Origin: Limanda limanda | Taxonomy: Eukaryota > Chordata > Actinopteri > Pleuronectiformes > Pleuronectidae | Length of the DNA: 64,000 nucleotides | Direction: 5' to 3' | Assembly (NCBI RefSeq): GCF_963576545.1 | Contig: NW_026870440.1 | Location: 1 to 64,000 of the forward strand | In this document: piece by piece, positions 9,485 to 23,121 of the stretch | Numbering within the stretch: the first letter of the stretch is position 1 | Layout of the letters: each line of letters starts with the position of its first letter | Notes under the pieces: generated by a model | The model's database searches: none | Told to the model about the DNA's origin: nothing | The model's input: the letters and a program-made list of their open reading frames with translations, nothing else | Program-made: the position numbers and the translations under genes

Positions 9485-12400
9485 CTTGCAAGTAGGCTCT
9501 ACCCCCACTAAATGGGGTAGCGCGCATCGATCGGTACCATCCTTGAGCTTCTCCGACTTTCGGAAGGGTTAGGGTTAGGGTTAGGGATGAAAGCACATAG
9601 GAGATAGAGATATTCTTGAATAACTTTTTTTGTGAAGGTCGGAGAGACTTGAAAAGTGGTTGCATCTGGACTAATTTGGGTCCTGCGGATCGATTGGTAC
9701 CATCCCCGAGCTTGTACGACCTTCGGAAGAGGTCGACCGACGAAATTCCCCCAAATCTGAGGAGATATTCTTGAATAACTTTTTTTGTGAAGGTCGGAGA
9801 GACTTGCAAGTAGGCTCTACCCCCACTAAATGGGGTTGCGCGCATCGATCGGTACCATCCTTGAGCTTCTCCGACTTTCGGAAGGGTTAGGGTTAGGGTT
9901 AGGGATGAAAGCACATAGGAGAAAGAGATATTCTTGAATAACTTTTTTTGTGAAGGTCGGAGAGACTTGCAAGTAGGCTCTACTCCCACTAAATGGGGTA
10001 GCGCGCATCGATCGGTACCATCCTTGAGCTTCTCCGACTTTCGGAAGGGTTAGGGTTAGGGTTAGGGATGAAAGCACATAGGAGAAAGAGATATTCTTGA
10101 ATAACTTTTTTTGTGAAGGTCGGAGAGACTTGCAAGTAGGCTCTACCCCCACTAAATGGGGTAGCGCGCATCGATCGGTACCATCCTTGAGCTTCTCCGA
10201 CTTTCGGAAGGGTTAGGGTTAGGGTTAGGGATGAAAGCACATAGGAGAAAGAGATATTCTTGAATAACTTTTTTTGTGAAGGTCGGAGAGACTTGCAAGT
10301 AGGCTCTACCCCCACTAAATGGGGTAGCGCGCATCGATCGGTACCATCCTTGAGCTTCTCCGACTTTCGGAAGGGTTAGGGTTAGGGTTAGGGATGAAAG
10401 CACATAGGAGAAAGAGATATTCTTGAATAACTTTTTTTGTGAAGGTCGGAGAGACTTGGAAAGTGGTTGCATCTGGACTAATTTGGGTCCTGCAGATCGA
10501 TTGGTACCATGCCCGAGCTTGTACGACCTTCGGAAGAGGTCGACCGACGAAATTCCCCCAAATCTGAGGAGATATTCTTGAATAACTTTTTTTGTGAAGG
10601 TCGGAGAGACTTGCAAGTAGGCTCTACCCCCACTAAATGGGGTAGCGCGCATCGATCGGTACCATCCTTGAGCTTCTCCGACTTTCGGAAGGGTTAGGGT
10701 TAGGGATGAAAGCACATAGGAGAAAGAGATATTCTTGAATAACTTTTTTTGTAAAGGTCGGAGAGACTTGGAAAGTGGTTGCATCTGGACTAATTTGGGT
10801 CCTGCGGATCGATTGGTACCATCCCCGAGCTTGTACGACCTTCGGAAGAGGTCGACCGACGAAATTCCCCCAAATCTGAGGAGATATTCTTGAATAACTT
10901 TTTTTGTGAAGGTCGGAGAGACTTGCAAGTAGGCTCTACCCCCACTAAATGGGGTAGCGCGCATCGATCGGTACCATCCTTGAGCTTCTCCGACTTTCGG
11001 AAGGGTTAGGGTTAGGGTTAGGGATGAAAGCACATAGGAGAAAGAGATATTCTTGAATAACTTTTTTTGTGAAGGTCGGAGAGACTTGCAAGTAGGCTCT
11101 ACCCCCACTAAATGGGGTAGCGCGCATCGATCGGTACCATCTTTGAGCTTCTCCGACTTTCGGAAGGGTTAGGGTTAGGGTTAGGGATGAAAGCACATAG
11201 GAGAAAGAGATATTCTTGAATAACTTTTTTTGTGAAGGTCGGAGAGACTTGAAAAGTGGTTGCATCTGGACTAATTTGGGTCCTGCGGATCGATTGGTAC
11301 CATCCCCGAGCTTGTACGACCTTCGGAAGAGGTCGACCGACGAAATTCCCCCAAATCTGAGGAGATATTCTTGAATAACTTTTTTTGTGAAGGTCGGAGA
11401 GACTTGCAAGTAGGCTCTACCCCCACTAAATGGGGTTGCGCGCATCGATCGGTACCATCCTTGAGCTTCTCCGACTTTCGGAAGGGTTAGGGTTAGGGTT
11501 AGGGATGAAAGCACATAGGAGAAAGAGATATTCTTGAATAACTTTTTTTGTGAAGGTCGGAGAGACTTGCAAGTAGGCTCTACTCCCACTAAATGGGGTA
11601 GCGCGCATCGATCGGTACCATCTTTGAGCTTCTCCGACTTTCGGAAGGGTTAGGGTTAGGGTTAGGGATGAAAGCACATAGGAGAAAGAGATATTCTTGA
11701 ATAACTTTTTTTGTGAAGGTCGGAGAGACTTGCAAGTAGGCTCTACCCCCACTAAATGGGGTAGCGCGCATCGATCGGTACCATCCTTGAGCTTCTCCGA
11801 CTTTCGGAAGGGTTAGGGTTAGGGTTAGGGATGAAAGCACATAGGAGAAAGAGATATTCTTGAATAACTTTTTTTGTGAAGGTCGGAGAGACTTGCAAGT
11901 AGGCTCTACCCCCACTAAATGGGGTTGCGCGCATCGATCGGTACCATCCTTGAGCTTCTCCGACTTTCGGAAGGGTTAGGGTTAGGGTTAGGGATGAAAG
12001 CACATAGGAGAAAGAGATATTCTTGAATAACTTTTTTTGTGAAGGTCGGAGAGACTTGAAAAGTGGTTGCATCTGGACTAATTTGGGTCCTGCGGATCGA
12101 TTGGTACCATCCCCGAGCTTGTACGACCTTCGGAAGAGGTCGACCGACGAAATTCCCCCAAATCTGAGGAGATATTCTTGAATAACTTTTTTTGTGAAGG
12201 TCGGAGAGACTTGCAAGTAGGCTCTACCCCCACTAAATGGGGTTGCGCGCATCGATCGGTACCATCCTTGAGCTTCTCCGACTTTCGGAAGGGTTAGGGT
12301 TAGGGTTAGGGATGAAAGCACATAGGAGAAAGAGATATTCTTGAATAACTTTTTTTGTGAAGGTCGGAGAGACTTGCAAGTAGGCTCTACCCCCACTAAA

Positions 12401-14249
12401 TGGGGTAGCGCGCATCGATCGGTACCATCCTTGAGCTTCTCCGACTTTCGGAAGGGTTAGGGTTAGGGTTAGGGATGAAAGCACATAGGAGAAAGAGATA
12501 TTCTTGAATAACTTTTTTTGTGAAGGTCGGAGAGACTTGGAAAGTGGTTGCATCTGGACTAATTTGGGTCCTGCGGATCGATTGGTACCATCCCCGAGCT
12601 TGTACGACCTTTGGAAGAGGTCGACCGACGAAATTCCCCCAAATCTGAGGAGATATTCTTGAATAACTTTTTTTGTGAAGGTCGGAGAGACTTGCAAGTA
12701 GGCTCTACCCCCACTAAATGGGGTTGCGCGCATCGATCGGTACCATCCTTGAGCTTCTCCGACTTTCGGAAGGGTTAGGGTTAGGGTTAGGGATGAAAGC
12801 ACATAGGAGAAAGAGATATTCTTGAATAACTTTTTTTGTGAAGGTCGGAGAGACTTGAAAAGTGGTTGCATCTGGACTAATTTGGGTCCTGCGGATCGAT
12901 TGGTACCATCCCCGAGCTTGTACGACCTTCGGAAGAGGTCGACCGACGAAATTCCCCCAAATCTGAGGAGATATTCTTGAATAACTTTTTTTGTGAAGGT
13001 CGGAGAGACTTGCAAGTAAGCTCTACCCCCACTAAATGGGGTTGCGCACATCGATCGGTACCATCTTTGAGCTTCTCCGACTTTCGGAAGGGTTAGGGTT
13101 AGGGATGAAAGCACATAGGAGAAAGAGATATTCTTGAATAACTTTTTTTGTGAAGGTCGGAGAGACTTGCAAGTAGGCTCTACCCCCACTAAATGGGGTA
13201 GCGCGCATCGATCGGTACCATCCTTGAGCTTCTCCGACTTTCGGAAGGGTTAGGGTTAGGGTTAGGGATGAAAGCACATAGGAGAAAGAGATATTCTTGA
13301 ATAACTTTTTTTGTGAAGGTCGGAGAGACTTGAAAAGTGGTTGCATCTGGACTAATTTGGGTCCTGCAGATCGATTGGTACCATCCCCGAGCTTGTACGA
13401 CCTTCGGAAGAGGTCGACCGACGAAATTCCCCCAAATCTGAGGAGATATTCTTGAATAACTTTTTTTGTGAAGGTCGGAGAGACTTGCAAGTAAGCTCTA
13501 CCCCCACTAAATGGGGTTGCGCGCATCGATCGGTACCATCCTTGAGCTTCTCCGACTTTCGGAAGGGTTAGGGTTAGGGTTAGGGATGAAAGCACATAGG
13601 AGAAAGAGATATTCTTGAATAACTTTTTTTGTGAAGGTCGGAGAGACTTGCAAGTAGGCTCTACTCCCACTAAATGGGGTAGCGCGCATCGATCGGTACC
13701 ATCCTTGAGCTTCTCCGACTTTCGGAAGGGTTAGGGTTAGGGTTAGGGATGAAAGCACATAGGAGAAAGAGATATTCTTGAATAACTTTTTTTGTGAAGG
13801 TCGGAGAGACTTGCAAGTAGGCTCTACCCCCACTAAATGGGGTAGCGCGCATCGATCGGTACCATCCTTGAGCTTCTCCGACTTTCGGAAGGGTTAGGGT
13901 TAGGGTTAGGGATGAAAGCACATAGGAGAAAGAGATATTCTTGAATAACTTTTTTTGTGAAGGTCGGAGAGACTTGCAAGTAGGCTCTACCCCCACTAAA
14001 TGGGGTAGCGCGCATCGATCGGTACCATCCTTGAGCTTCTCCGACTTTCGGAAGGGTTAGGGTTAGGGTTAGGGATGAAAGCACATAGGAGAAAGAGATA
14101 TTCTTGAATAACTTTTTTTGTGAAGGTCGGAGAGACTTGAAAAGTGGTTGCATCTGGACTAATTTGGGTCCTGCGGATCGATTGGTACCATCCCCGAGCT
14201 TGTACGACCTTCGGAAGAGGTCGACCGACGAAATTCCCCCAAATCTGAG

Positions 14250-17200
14250 GAGATATTCTTGAATAACTTTTTTTGTGAAGGTCGGAGAGACTTGCAAGTA
14301 GGCTCTACCCCCACTAAATGGGGTTGCGCGCATCGATCGGTACCATCCTTGAGCTTCTCCGACTTTCGGAAGGGTTAGGGTTAGGGTTAGGGATGAAAGC
14401 ACATAGGAGAAAGAGATATTCTTGAATAACTTTTTTTGTGAAGGTTGGAGAGACTTGCAAGTAGGCTCTACCCCCACTAAATGGGGTAGCGCGCATCGAT
14501 CGGTACCATCCTTGAGCTTCTCCGACTTTCGGAAGGGTTAGGGTTAGGGTTAGGGATGAAAGCACATAGGAGAAAGAGATATTCTTGAATAACTTTTTTT
14601 GTGAAGGTCGGAGAGACTTGGAAAGTGGTTGCATCTGGACTAATTTGGGTCCTGCGGATCGATTGGTACCATCCCCGAGCTTGTACGACCTTCGAAAGAG
14701 GTCGACCGACGAAATTCCCCCAAATCTGAGGAGATATTCTTGAATAACTTTTTTTGTGAAGGTCGGAGAGACTTGCAAGTAGGCTCTACCCCCACTAAAT
14801 GGGGTAGCGCGCATCGATCGGTACCATCCTTGAGCTTCTCCGACTTTCGGAAGGGTTAGGGTTAGGGTTAGGGATGAAAGCACATAGGAGAAAGAGATAT
14901 TCTTGAATAACTTTTTTTGTGAAGGTCGGAGAGACTTGCAAGTAGGCTCTACCCCCACTAAATGGGGTAGCGCGCATCGATCGGTACCATCCTTGAGCTT
15001 CTCCGACTTTCGGAAGGGTTAGGGTTAGGGTTAGGGATGAAAGCACATAGGAGAAAGAGATATTCTTGAATAACTTTTTTTGTGAAGGTCGGAGAGACTT
15101 GAAAAGTGGTTGCATCTGGACTAATTTGGGTCCTGCGGATCGATTGGTACCATCCCCGAGCTTGTACGACCTTCGGAAAAGGTCGACCGACGAAATTCCC
15201 CCAAATCTGAGGAGATATTCTTGAATAACTTTTTTTGTGAAGGTCGGAGAGACTTGCAAGTAGGCTCTACCCCCACTAAATGGGGTTGCGTGCATCGATC
15301 GGTACCATCCTTGAGCTTCTCCGACTTTCGGAAGGGTTAGGGTTAGGGTTAGGGATGAAAGCACATAGGAGAAAGAGATATTCTTGAATAACTTTTTTTG
15401 TGAAGGTCGGAGAGACTTGCAAGTAGGCTCTACCCCCACTAAATGGGGTAGCACGCATCGATCGGTACCATCCTTGAGCTTCTCCGACTTTCGGAAGGGT
15501 TAGGGTTAGGGTTAGGGATGAAAGCACATAGGAGATAGAGATATTCTTGAATAACTTTTTTTGTGAAGGTCGGAGAGACTTGAAAAGTGGTTGCATCTGG
15601 ACTAATTTGGGTCCTGCGGATCGATTGGTACCATCCCCGAGCTTGTACGACCTTCGGAAGAGGTCGACCGACGAAATTCCCCCAAATCTGAGGAGATATT
15701 CTTGAATAACTTTTTTTGTGAAGGTCGGAGAGACTTGCAAGTAGGCTCTACCCCCACTAAATGGGGTTGCGCGCATCGATCGGTACCATCCTTGAGCTTC
15801 TCCGACTTTCGGAAGGGTTAGGGTTAGGGTTAGGGATGAAAGCACATAGGAGAAAGAGATATTCTTGAATAACTTTTTTTGTGAAGGTCGGAGAGACTTG
15901 CAAGTAGGCTCTACTCCCACTAAATGGGGTAGCGCGCATCGATCGGTACCATCCTTGAGCTTCTCCGACTTTCGGAAGGGTTAGGGTTAGGGTTAGGGAT
16001 GAAAGCACATAGGAGAAAGAGATATTCTTGAATAACTTTTTTTGTGAAGGTCGGAGAGACTTGCAAGTAGGCTCTACCCCCACTAAATGGGGTAGCGCGC
16101 ATCGATCGGTACCATCCTTGAGCTTCTCCGACTTTCGGAAGGGTTAGGGTTAGGGTTAGGGATGAAAGCACATAGGAGAAAGAGATATTCTTGAATAACT
16201 TTTTTTGTGAAGGTCGGAGAGACTTGCAAGTAGGCTCTACCCCCACTAAATGGGGTAGCGCGCATCGATCGGTACCATCCTTGAGCTTCTCCGACTTTCG
16301 GAAGGGTTAGGGTTAGGGTTAGGGATGAAAGCACATAGGAGAAAGAGATATTCTTGAATAACTTTTTTTGTGAAGGTCGGAGAGACTTGGAAAGTGGTTG
16401 CATCTGGACTAATTTGGGTCCTGCGGATCGATTGGTACCATGCCCGAGCTTGTACGACCTTCGGAAGAGGTCGACCGACGAAATTCCCCCAAATCTGAGG
16501 AGATATTCTTGAATAACTTTTTTTGTGAAGGTCGGAGAGACTTGCAAGTAGGCTCTACCCCCACTAAATGGGGTAGCGCGCATCGATCGGTACCATCCTT
16601 GAGCTTCTCCGACTTTCGGAAGGGTTAGGGTTAGGGATGAAAGCACATAGGAGAAAGAGATATTCTTGAATAACTTTTTTTGTAAAGGTCGGAGAGACTT
16701 GGAAAGTGGTTGCATCTGGACTAATTTGGGTCCTGCGGATCGATTGGTACCATCCCCGAGCTTGTACGACCTTCGGAAGAGGTCGACCGACGAAATTCCC
16801 CCAAATCTGAGGAGATATTCTTGAATAACTTTTTTTGTGAAGGTCGGAGAGACTTGCAAGTAGGCTCTACCCCCACTAAATGGGGTAGCGCGCATCGATC
16901 GGTACCATCCTTGAGCTTCTCCGACTTTCGGAAGGGTTAGGGTTAGGGTTAGGGATGAAAGCACATAGGAGAAAGAGATATTCTTGAATAACTTTTTTTG
17001 TGAAGGTCGGAGAGACTTGCAAGTAGGCTCTACCCCCACTAAATGGGGTAGCGCGCATCGATCGGTACCATCTTTGAGCTTCTCCGACTTTCGGAAGGGT
17101 TAGGGTTAGGGTTAGGGATGAAAGCACATAGGAGAAAGAGATATTCTTGAATAACTTTTTTTGTGAAGGTCGGAGAGACTTGAAAAGTGGTTGCATCTGG

Positions 17201-18794
17201 ACTAATTTGGGTCCTGCGGATCGATTGGTACCATCCCCGAGCTTGTACGACCTTCGGAAGAGGTCGACCGACGAAATTCCCCCAAATCTGAGGAGATATT
17301 CTTGAATAACTTTTTTTGTGAAGGTCGGAGAGACTTGCAAGTAGGCTCTACCCCCACTAAATGGGGTTGCGCGCATCGATCGGTACCATCCTTGAGCTTC
17401 TCCGACTTTCGGAAGGGTTAGGGTTAGGGTTAGGGTTAGGGATGAAAGCACATAGGAGAAAGAGATATTCTTGAATAACTTTTTTTGTGAAGGTCGGAGA
17501 GACTTGCAAGTAGGCTCTACTCCCACTAAATGGGGTAGCGCGCATCGATCGGTACCATCTTTGAGCTTCTCCGACTTTCGGAAGGGTTAGGGTTAGGGTT
17601 AGGGATGAAAGCACATAGGAGAAAGAGATATTCTTGAATAACTTTTTTTGTGAAGGTCGGAGAGACTTGCAAGTAGGCTCTACCCCCACTAAATGGGGTA
17701 GCGCGCATCGATCGGTACCATCCTTGAGCTTCTCCGACTTTCGGAAGGGTTAGGGTTAGGGTTAGGGATGAAAGCACATAGGAGAAAGAGATATTCTTGA
17801 ATAACTTTTTTTGTGAAGGTCGGAGAGACTTGCAAGTAGGCTCTACCCCCACTAAATGGGGTTGCGCGCATCGATCGGTACCATCCTTGAGCTTCTCCGA
17901 CTTTCGGAAGGGTTAGGGTTAGGGTTAGGGATGAAAGCACATAGGAGAAAGAGATATTCTTGAATAACTTTTTTTGTGAAGGTCGGAGAGACTTGAAAAG
18001 TGGTTGCATCTGGACTAATTTGGGTCCTGCGGATCGATTGGTACCATCCCCGAGCTTGTACGACCTTCGGAAGAGGTCGACCGACGAAATTCCCCCAAAT
18101 CTGAGGAGATATTCTTGAATAACTTTTTTTGTGAAGGTCGGAGAGACTTGCAAGTAGGCTCTACCCCCACTAAATGGGGTTGCGCGCATCGATCGGTACC
18201 ATCCTTGAGCTTCTCCGACTTTCGGAAGGGTTAGGGTTAGGGTTAGGGATGAAAGCACATAGGAGAAAGAGATATTCTTGAATAACTTTTTTTGTGAAGG
18301 TCGGAGAGACTTGCAAGTAGGCTCTACCCCCACTAAATGGGGTAGCGCGCATCGATCGGTACCATCCTTGAGCTTCTCCGACTTTCGGAAGGGTTAGGGT
18401 TAGGGTTAGGGATGAAAGCACATAGGAGAAAGAGATATTCTTGAATAACTTTTTTTGTGAAGGTCGGAGAGACTTGGAAAGTGGTTGCATCTGGACTAAT
18501 TTGGGTCCTGCGGATCGATTGGTACCATCCCCGAGCTTGTACGACCTTCGGAAGAGGTCGACCGACGAAATTCCCCCAAATCTGAGGAGATATTCTTGAA
18601 TAACTTTTTTTGTGAAGGTCGGAGAGACTTGCAAGTAGGCTCTACCCCCACTAAATGGGGTAGCGCGCATCGATCGGTACCATCCTTGAGCTTCTCCGAC
18701 TTTCGGAAGGGTTAGGGTTAGGGTTAGGGATGAAAGCACATAGGAGAAAGAGATATTCTTGAATAACTTTTTTTGTGAAGGTCGGAGAGACTTG
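14250..18794 (+). repeat. Near-identical block, right copy (offset 5,931/5,937 bp)
   Basis: Partner of 8,319-12,857. Private changes seen: AAGGTTGGAG near 14,443 and GTAGCACGC near 15,450. Its right half also matches the 7-9.9 kb region at a different offset (9,306 bp), sharing the rare five-tract motif. Confidence 0.85.
17415..17441 (+). repeat. Expanded telomere motif, five G-tracts (second copy)
   Basis: Same expansion as at 8,109-8,135. It turns the 5,931-bp offset between 8.3-12.9 kb and 14.25-18.8 kb into 5,937 bp from here on, because the aligned copy at about 11.48 kb has the ordinary four-tract form. Confidence 0.93.
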
Positions 18795-19434
18795 CAAGTA
18801 GGCTCTACCCCCACTAAATGGGGTAGCGCGCATCGATCGGTACCATCCTTGAGCTTCTCCGACTTTCGGAAGGGTTAGGGTTAGGGTTAGGGATGAAAGC
18901 ACATAGGAGAAAGAGATATTCTTGAATAACTTTTTTTGTGAAGGTCTGAGAGACTTGAAAAGTGGTTGCATCTGGACTAATTTGGGTCCTGCGGATCGAT
19001 TGGTACCATCCCCGAGCTTGTACGACCTTCGGAAGAGGTCGACCGACGAAATTCCCCCAAATCTGAGGAGATATTCTTGAATAACTTTTTTTGTGAAGGT
19101 CGGAGAGACTTGCAAGTAGGCTCTACCCCCACTAAATGGGGTTGCATGCATCGATCGGTACCATCCTTGAGCTTCTCCGACTTTCGGAAGGGTTAGGGTT
19201 AGGGTTAGGGATGAAAGCACATAGGAGAAAGAGATATTCTTGAATAACTTTTTTTGTGAAGGTCGGAGAGACTTGCAAGTAGGCTCTACCCCCACTAAAT
19301 GGGGTAGCGCGCATCGATCGGTACCATCCTTGAGCTTCTCCGACTTTCGGAAGGGTTAGGGTTAGGGTTAGGGATGAAAGCACATAGGAGAAAGAGATAT
19401 TCTTGAATAACTTTTTTTGTGAAGGTCGGAGAGA

Positions 19435-22400
19435 CTTGGAAAGTGGTTGCATCTGGACTAATTTGGGTCCTGCGGATCGATTGGTACCATGCCCGAGCTT
19501 GTACGACCTTCGGAAGAGGTCGACCGACGAAATTCCCCCAAATCTGAGGAGATATTCTTGAATAACTTTTTTTGTGAAGGTCGGAGAGACTTGCAAGTAG
19601 GCTCTACCCCCACTAAATGGGGTAGCGCGCATCGATCGGTACCATCCTTGAGCTTCTCCGACTTTCGGAAGGGTTAGGGTTAGGGATGAAAGCACATAGG
19701 AGAAAGAGATATTCTTGAATAACTTTTTTTGTAAAGGTCGGAGAGACTTGGAAAGTGGTTGCATCTGGACTAATTTGGGTCCTGCGGATCGATTGGTACC
19801 ATCCCCGAGCTTGTACGACCTTCGGAAGAGGTCGACCGACGAAATTCCCCCAAATCTGAGGAGATATTCTTGAATAACTTTTTTTGTGAAGGTCGGAGAG
19901 ACTTGCAAGTAGGCTCTACCCCCACTAAATGGGGTAGCGCGCATCGATCGGTACCATCCTTGAGCTTCTCCGACTTTCGGAAGGGTTAGGGTTAGGGTTA
20001 GGGATGAAAGCACATAGGAGAAAGAGATATTCTTGAATAACTTTTTTTGTGAAGGTCGGAGAGACTTGCAAGTAGGCTCTACCCCCACTAAATGGGGTAG
20101 CGCGCATCGATCGGTACCATCTTTGAGCTTCTCCGACTTTCGGAAGGGTTAGGGTTAGGGTTAGGGATGAAAGCACATAGGAGAAAGAGATATTCTTGAA
20201 TAACTTTTTTTGTGAAGGTCGGAGAGACTTGAAAAGTGGTTGCATCTGGACTAATTTGGGTCCTGCGGATCGATTGGTACCATCCCCGAGCTTGTACGAC
20301 CTTCGGAAGAGGTCGACCGACGAAATTCCCCCAAATCTGAGGAGATATTCTTGAATAACTTTTTTTGTGAAGGTCGGAGAGACTTGCAAGTAGGCTCTAC
20401 CCCCACTAAATGGGGTTGCGCGCATCGATCGGTACCATCCTTGAGCTTCTCCGACTTTCGGAAGGGTTAGGGTTAGGGTTAGGGATGAAAGCACATAGGA
20501 GAAAGAGATATTCTTGAATAACTTTTTTTGTGAAGGTCGGAGAGACTTGCAAGTAGGCTCTACCCCCACTAAATGGGGTAGCGCGCATCGATCGGTACCA
20601 TCCTTGAGCTTCTCCGACTTTCGGAAGGGTTAGGGTTAGGGTTAGGGATGAAAGCACATAGGAGAAAGAGATATTCTTGAATAACTTTTTTTGTGAAGGT
20701 CGGAGAGACTTGCAAGTAGGCTCTACCCCCACTAAATGGGGTTGCGCGCATCGATCGGTACCATCCTTGAGCTTCTCCGACTTTCGGAAGGGTTAGGGTT
20801 AGGGTTAGGGATGAAAGCACATAGGAGAAAGAGATATTCTTGAATAACTTTTTTTGTGAAGGTCGGAGAGACTTGAAAAGTGGTTGCATCTGGACTAATT
20901 TGGGTCCTGCGGATCGATTGGTACCATCCCCGAGCTTGTACGACCTTCGGAAGAGGTCGACCGACGAAATTCCCCCAAATCTGAGGAGATATTCTTGAAT
21001 AACTTTTTTTGTGAAGGTCGGAGAGACTTGCAAGTAGGCTCTACCCCCACTAAATGGGGTTGCGCGCATCGATCGGTACCATCCTTGAGCTTCTCCGACT
21101 TTCGGAAGGGTTAGGGTTAGGGTTAGGGATGAAAGCACATAGGAGAAAGAGATATTCTTGAATAACTTTTTTTGTGAAGGTCGGAGAGACTTGCAAGTAG
21201 GCTCTACCCCCACTAAATGGGGTAGCGCGCATCGATCGGTACCATCCTTGAGCTTCTCCGACTTTCGGAAGGGTTAGGGTTAGGGTTAGGGATGAAAGCA
21301 CATAGGAGAAAGAGATATTCTTGAATAACTTTTTTTGTGAAGGTCGGAGAGACTTGGAAAGTGGTTGCATCTGGACTAATTTGGGTCCTGCGGATCGATT
21401 GGTACCATCCCCGAGCTTGTACGACCTTCGGAAGAGGTCGACCGACGAAATTCCCCCAAATCTGAGGAGATATTCTTGAATAACTTTTTTTGTGAAGGTC
21501 GGAGAGACTTGCAAGTAGGCTCTACCCCCACTAAATGGGGTAGCGCGCATCGATCGGTACCATCCTTGAGCTTCTCCGACTTTCGGAAGGGTTAGGGTTA
21601 GGGTTAGGGATGAAAGCACATAGGAGAAAGAGATATTCTTGAATAACTTTTTTTGTGAAGGTCGGAGAGACTTGCAAGTAGGCTCTACCCCCACTAAATG
21701 GGGTAGCGCGCATCGATCGGTACCATCCTTGAGCTTCTCCGACTTTCGGAAGGGTTAGGGTTAGGGTTAGGGATGAAAGCACATAGGAGAAAGAGATATT
21801 CTTGAATAACTTTTTTTGTGAAGGTCTGAGAGACTTGAAAAGTGGTTGCATCTGGACTAATTTGGGTCCTGCGGATCGATTGGTACCATCCCCGAGCTTG
21901 TACGACCTTCGGAAGAGGTCGACCGACGAAATTCCCCCAAATCTGAGGAGATATTCTTGAATAACTTTTTTTGTGAAGGTCGGAGAGACTTGCAAGTAGG
22001 CTCTACCCCCACTAAATGGGGTTGCATGCATCGATCGGTACCATCCTTGAGCTTCTCCGACTTTCGGAAGGGTTAGGGTTAGGGTTAGGGATGAAAGCAC
22101 ATAGGAGAAAGAGATATTCTTGAATAACTTTTTTTGTGAAGGTCGGAGAGACTTGCAAGTAGGCTCTACCCCCACTAAATGGGGTAGCGCGCATCGATCG
22201 GTACCATCCTTGAGCTTCTCCGACTTTCGGAAGGGTTAGGGTTAGGGTTAGGGATGAAAGCACATAGGAGATAGAGATATTCTTGAATAACTTTTTTTGT
22301 GAAGGTCGGAGAGACTTGAAAAGTGGTTGCATCTGGACTAATTTGGGTCCTGCAGATCGATTGGTACCATCCCCGAGCTTGTACGACCTTCGGAAGAGGT

Positions 22401-23121
22401 CGACCGACGAAATTCCCCCAAATCTGAGGAGATATTCTTGAATAACTTTTTTTGTGAAGGTCGGAGAGACTTGCAAGTAGGCTCTACCCCCACTAAATGG
22501 GGTTGCGCGCATCGATCGGTACCATCCTTGAGCTTCTCCGACTTTCGGAAGGGTTAGGGTTAGGGTTAGGGATGAAAGCACATAGGAGAAAGAGATATTC
22601 TTGAATAACTTTTTTTGTGAAGGTCGGAGAGACTTGCAAGTAGGCTCTACTCCCACTAAATGGGGTAGCGCGCATCGATCGGTACCATCCTTGAGCTTCT
22701 CCGACTTTCGGAAGGGTTAGGGTTAGGGTTAGGGATGAAAGCACATAGGAGAAAGAGATATTCTTGAATAACTTTTTTTGTGAAGGTCGGAGAGACTTGC
22801 AAGTAGGCTCTACCCCCACTAAATGGGGTAGCGCGCATCGATCAGTACCATCCTTGAGCTTCTCCGACTTTCGGAAGGGTTAGGGTTAGGGTTAGGGATG
22901 AAAGCACATAGGAGAAAGAGATATTCTTGAATAACTTTTTTTGTGAAGGTCGGAGAGACTTGCAAGTAGGCTCTACCCCCACTAAATGGGGTAGCGCGCA
23001 TCGATCGGTACCATCCTTGAGCTTCTCCGACTTTCGGAAGGGTTAGGGTTAGGGTTAGGGATGAAAGCACATAGGAGAAAGAGATATTCTTGAATAACTT
23101 TTTTTGTGAAGGTCGGAGAGA
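19435..23121 (+). repeat. Expanded higher-order repeat copy, 3,687 bp
   Basis: B spacing 312, 481, 644, 481, 481, 481, 807. It opens with the usual ATG-type B (ATG at 19,489) and short A (19,671). An identical arrangement lies at 32,404-36,090. Confidence 0.88.

Larger units (their letters stand above)
8319..12857 (+). repeat. Near-identical block, left copy (offset 5,931/5,937 bp)
   Basis: About 4.5 kb matching 14,250-18,794 in monomer order and in position of the ATG-type B (10,509 and 16,440). The offset grows by 6 bp at the five-tract telomere motif of the right copy. Confidence 0.85.
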
